A stretch of 35,408 bases of DNA from Tissierellia bacterium (GTDB taxonomy: Bacteria > Bacillota > Clostridia > Tissierellales > Tissierellaceae): contig JAAYNS010000155.1 of the NCBI GenBank assembly GCA_012520755.1, positions 1 to 35,408 on the forward strand. The letters run 5' to 3'. The position numbers and the translations under genes were made by a program. Below are positions 33,657-35,408 of the stretch, piece by piece; within the stretch, counting starts at the first letter, position 1; each line of letters starts with the position of its first letter. The notes beneath the pieces are model-generated. The model made no database searches. It worked only from the letters and a program-made list of their open reading frames with translations, and was not told the origin of the DNA.

Positions 33657-34496
33657 ATGATAAATATAGGTGAAGTTCAAGAATTAGAAGTAAAAAGATT
33701 TACATCTGTAGGAGCATTTCTTAATGAAGAAAGACCTGAAGATGAAGACGTATTATTGCCAAAGTCACAAATTCCTGAAGGGCTAAAAATAGGCGATGTA
33801 ATTGAAGTGTTTATATACAGGGATTCCAAGGATAGGATTATATCCACAACAAATAGACCCAAAGCCTTACTAGGAGAATTAGCTCATTTAACAGTAGTAA
33901 GTAATTCAAAGATTGGTTATTTTTTAGACTGGGGTTTAGAAAGGGATTTATTCTTGCCATTTAGTGAAACCATAGGTCAAGTTGTAAAAGGCAAGACATA
34001 TTTAGTTGGTGTATATCTAGATAAAAGTAATAGACTAGCTGCAACCATGAAGATAAGGGATATGTTAAGCTCAGAATCCCCATTTAAGGCAAATGACAAG
34101 ACCAAAGGAACGATTTACAGTATTAATCGTGATATAGGAGCCTTTGTAGCAGTAGAAGATAAATATGATGGCCTCATTCCAAAACGTGAACTAATAGGTG
34201 TTTATGAAGTTGGAGACATAGTTGAAGTTAGGGTGAACAGAGTTTTAGATGATGGCAAGCTAGACCTAAGCCTAAGGGATTTAGGATATATCCAAATGGA
34301 TGAAGACATAAAAATAATAATAGGAAAATTAAAAGAAAATGGTGGCCTACTAGATTTGAATGACAAAAGCTCACCAGAAAAAATTAGAAATGAACTGCAA
34401 ATGAGTAAATCAGGCTTTAAAAGAGCAATAGGCAGGATGTATAAGGAAGGAATCATAGAGATGACAAATATTGGGATTAAGTTCAGTAATAAATAA
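33657..34496 (+). CDS. CvfB-like S1 RNA-binding protein
   Basis: A 279-residue protein with three S1/OB-type segments (about 1-60, 65-130 and 145-215; DWGLERDLFLPFSE and VAVEDKYDGLIPKRELIG are characteristic) and a C-terminal winged helix (about 220-279, SPEKIRNELQMSKSGFKRAIG). This layout matches S. aureus CvfB and B. subtilis YitL, which bind RNA; CvfB affects virulence-factor expression, partly through agr. AGGTGGAG precedes the ATG. Having a CvfB homologue in the same window as an agr locus may be coincidence. The next gene follows after 13 bases. Confidence 0.88.
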   Translation: MINIGEVQELEVKRFTSVGAFLNEERPEDEDVLLPKSQIPEGLKIGDVIEVFIYRDSKDRIISTTNRPKALLGELAHLTVVSNSKIGYFLDWGLERDLFLPFSETIGQVVKGKTYLVGVYLDKSNRLAATMKIRDMLSSESPFKANDKTKGTIYSINRDIGAFVAVEDKYDGLIPKRELIGVYEVGDIVEVRVNRVLDDGKLDLSLRDLGYIQMDEDIKIIIGKLKENGGLLDLNDKSSPEKIRNELQMSKSGFKRAIGRMYKEGIIEMTNIGIKFSNK

Positions 34497-34509
34497 GGAG
34501 GCTATCTAG

Positions 34510-35019
34510 TTGGCAAAGATAATTGTTAAAAATGATATATTAGAGATGATGCTTTTTATTTGGGATTCAGTATCACAAAGAGAAAAAATTGGTGAGACCT
34601 TTATTATTAAATTAGCTGAGGAAGAAGATATGCAATATCTTTATGGAGAAAACTTCGATAAAGAATCAGTAAGAAAGGTACTATCAGCTATATCCAATAG
34701 AGAAGTTCTAAACAAACCAACAAAAGAAGAAAGCAGATTTTGGAACAACAATATGTGGATGCTAGAGGATATGGAGTTTACAAATATGATGATAGCTCCA
34801 GTTAAAACCCTAAATCTTGATGAAGTAAAAGATAAACTTTCAAAAGATGAATACCAAATAATATTTATACCAGGCCATATCGATGAGTATTATATTGATG
34901 ACAACAAACTAATAATAAACTTCTTTAAGATAATGATAGATATGTTTGGAGGAGAACCACCAAAGATTGATGGTAAACCACTTAAGGAATATGTTGAAGA
35001 AAAATTAATGAGCATGTAA
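34510..35019 (+). CDS. Uncharacterised 169-residue soluble protein
   Basis: I do not recognise this family. The start is TTG 34510 behind AAGGAGG about ten bases upstream. The sequence is acidic, with no signal peptide and no membrane segment. Notable stretches are FDKESVRKVLSAISNREVLNK, an aromatic and Asn-rich ESRFWNNNMWMLEDMEF around 85-101, and DEYQIIFIPGHIDEYYIDDN with a possible beta-strand pair. The C-terminal part IDMFGGEPPKIDGKPLKEYV looks like a short conserved tail. It is co-transcribed with the CvfB-like gene, which gives no firm clue. Codon use looks like that of its neighbours. Confidence 0.8.
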   Translation: MAKIIVKNDILEMMLFIWDSVSQREKIGETFIIKLAEEEDMQYLYGENFDKESVRKVLSAISNREVLNKPTKEESRFWNNNMWMLEDMEFTNMMIAPVKTLNLDEVKDKLSKDEYQIIFIPGHIDEYYIDDNKLIINFFKIMIDMFGGEPPKIDGKPLKEYVEEKLMSM

Positions 35020-35078
35020 CATTTTCCTAGATTTCTACTTGTTCAGGTATTAAGTATTCAATCGGAGGATTAAGTAAT

Positions 35079-35408
35079 ATGAAGCTGAAAAGCAGGAAAG
35101 GCTCAACCCTACTCTTGACATTAATGGTATTTGCGATTCTTATGATTTTTGTTACATTTATATCGGGCTTTATGCTAACAGAGAATAAACAAGCAATGTT
35201 TCATCAGAATAAAATGCAAGCATATTATATTGCAAGAGGTGGAGCTGAGGCTGTTGAAGCAGCTATACTGGGTATGGATGAGGATGGGGTTGAAGAATTA
35301 GAAGATAAATTAAAGAATGGAATAGTAGACATTGGTCAACTTGATATTGGTGGAAACAAGGCATATGTAACAGTAAGTAAAGATGGTGAAAATATACTTA
35401 TAGAGTCA
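35079..35408 (+). CDS. PilX-like type IV pilus assembly protein, N-terminal part (cut by window end)
   Basis: ATG 35079 behind GGAGG (35064-35068), open for 110 codons to the edge. The N-terminus MKLKSRKGSTLLLTLMVFAI is a basic leader followed by one long hydrophobic helix. The segment after it (ENKQAMFHQNKMQAYYIARGGAEA) is typical of PilX_N proteins, minor pilins or pilus assembly proteins whose N-terminal helix anchors them in the membrane. The glycine before STLLL could be the prepilin peptidase site. The gene suggests that a type IV pilus cluster begins here. Confidence 0.78.
   Translation, partial: MKLKSRKGSTLLLTLMVFAILMIFVTFISGFMLTENKQAMFHQNKMQAYYIARGGAEAVEAAILGMDEDGVEELEDKLKNGIVDIGQLDIGGNKAYVTVSKDGENILIES

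Overview
The window is an AT-rich stretch from a low-GC Gram-positive anaerobe, most likely a Clostridia/Tissierellia-type bacterium. The reasons are frequent TTG starts behind strong GGAGG ribosome binding sites, a one-piece pyruvate:ferredoxin oxidoreductase, WhiA, HPr kinase and a Spo0E-like phosphatase (suggesting a spore-former), and a GrdX-family protein, a family tied to glycine reductase and Stickland fermentation. No phage, IS element, CRISPR array or RNA gene was seen; the genus call is an inference.

Region 1 (1-3.1 kb) is a complete agr-type peptide quorum-sensing locus in an unusual order. A LytTR response regulator (agrA-like) and an AgrC-like sensor kinase run forward. Tail to tail with them on the minus strand lie agrB and a 43-codon agrD (2158-2289) starting at TTG. 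The predicted signal is a thiolactone with ring C-I-F-Y-W. Divergent from agrB is a near-consensus promoter driving a 31-residue basic peptide gene (3043-3138). This resembles the S. aureus layout in which an agr promoter faces the delta-hemolysin transcript.

Region 2 (3.1-7.4 kb) holds a polar amino-acid ABC importer (lipoprotein, permease, ATPase) and a M24 Xaa-Pro aminopeptidase, consistent with living on amino acids and peptides.

Region 3 (7.4-26.6 kb) is mostly the conserved clostridial housekeeping block: uvrC, a PspC protein, hprK, then murB, a PHP phosphoesterase, rapZ, the YvcK-like factor, a NUDIX protein, whiA, HPr, GrdX, dnaE, a small protein, pfkA and pyk. Pyruvate:ferredoxin oxidoreductase sits between hprK and murB with its own promoter and terminator. 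The block joins carbon-flux control (HprK, HPr, YvcK, PfkA, Pyk, PFOR) to cell-wall precursor supply (MurB, RapZ, YvcK).

Region 4 (26.6-35.4 kb) has a short minus-strand Spo0E-like gene sharing a bidirectional terminator with pyk, an XRE regulator with a cluster of GACAT/ATGTC half-sites upstream, an AEC-family transporter, topoisomerase III, galE, a divergent ATP-type PEP carboxykinase homologue, a CvfB-like S1 protein, an unrecognised protein, and the start of a PilX-like minor pilin gene cut by the window end.
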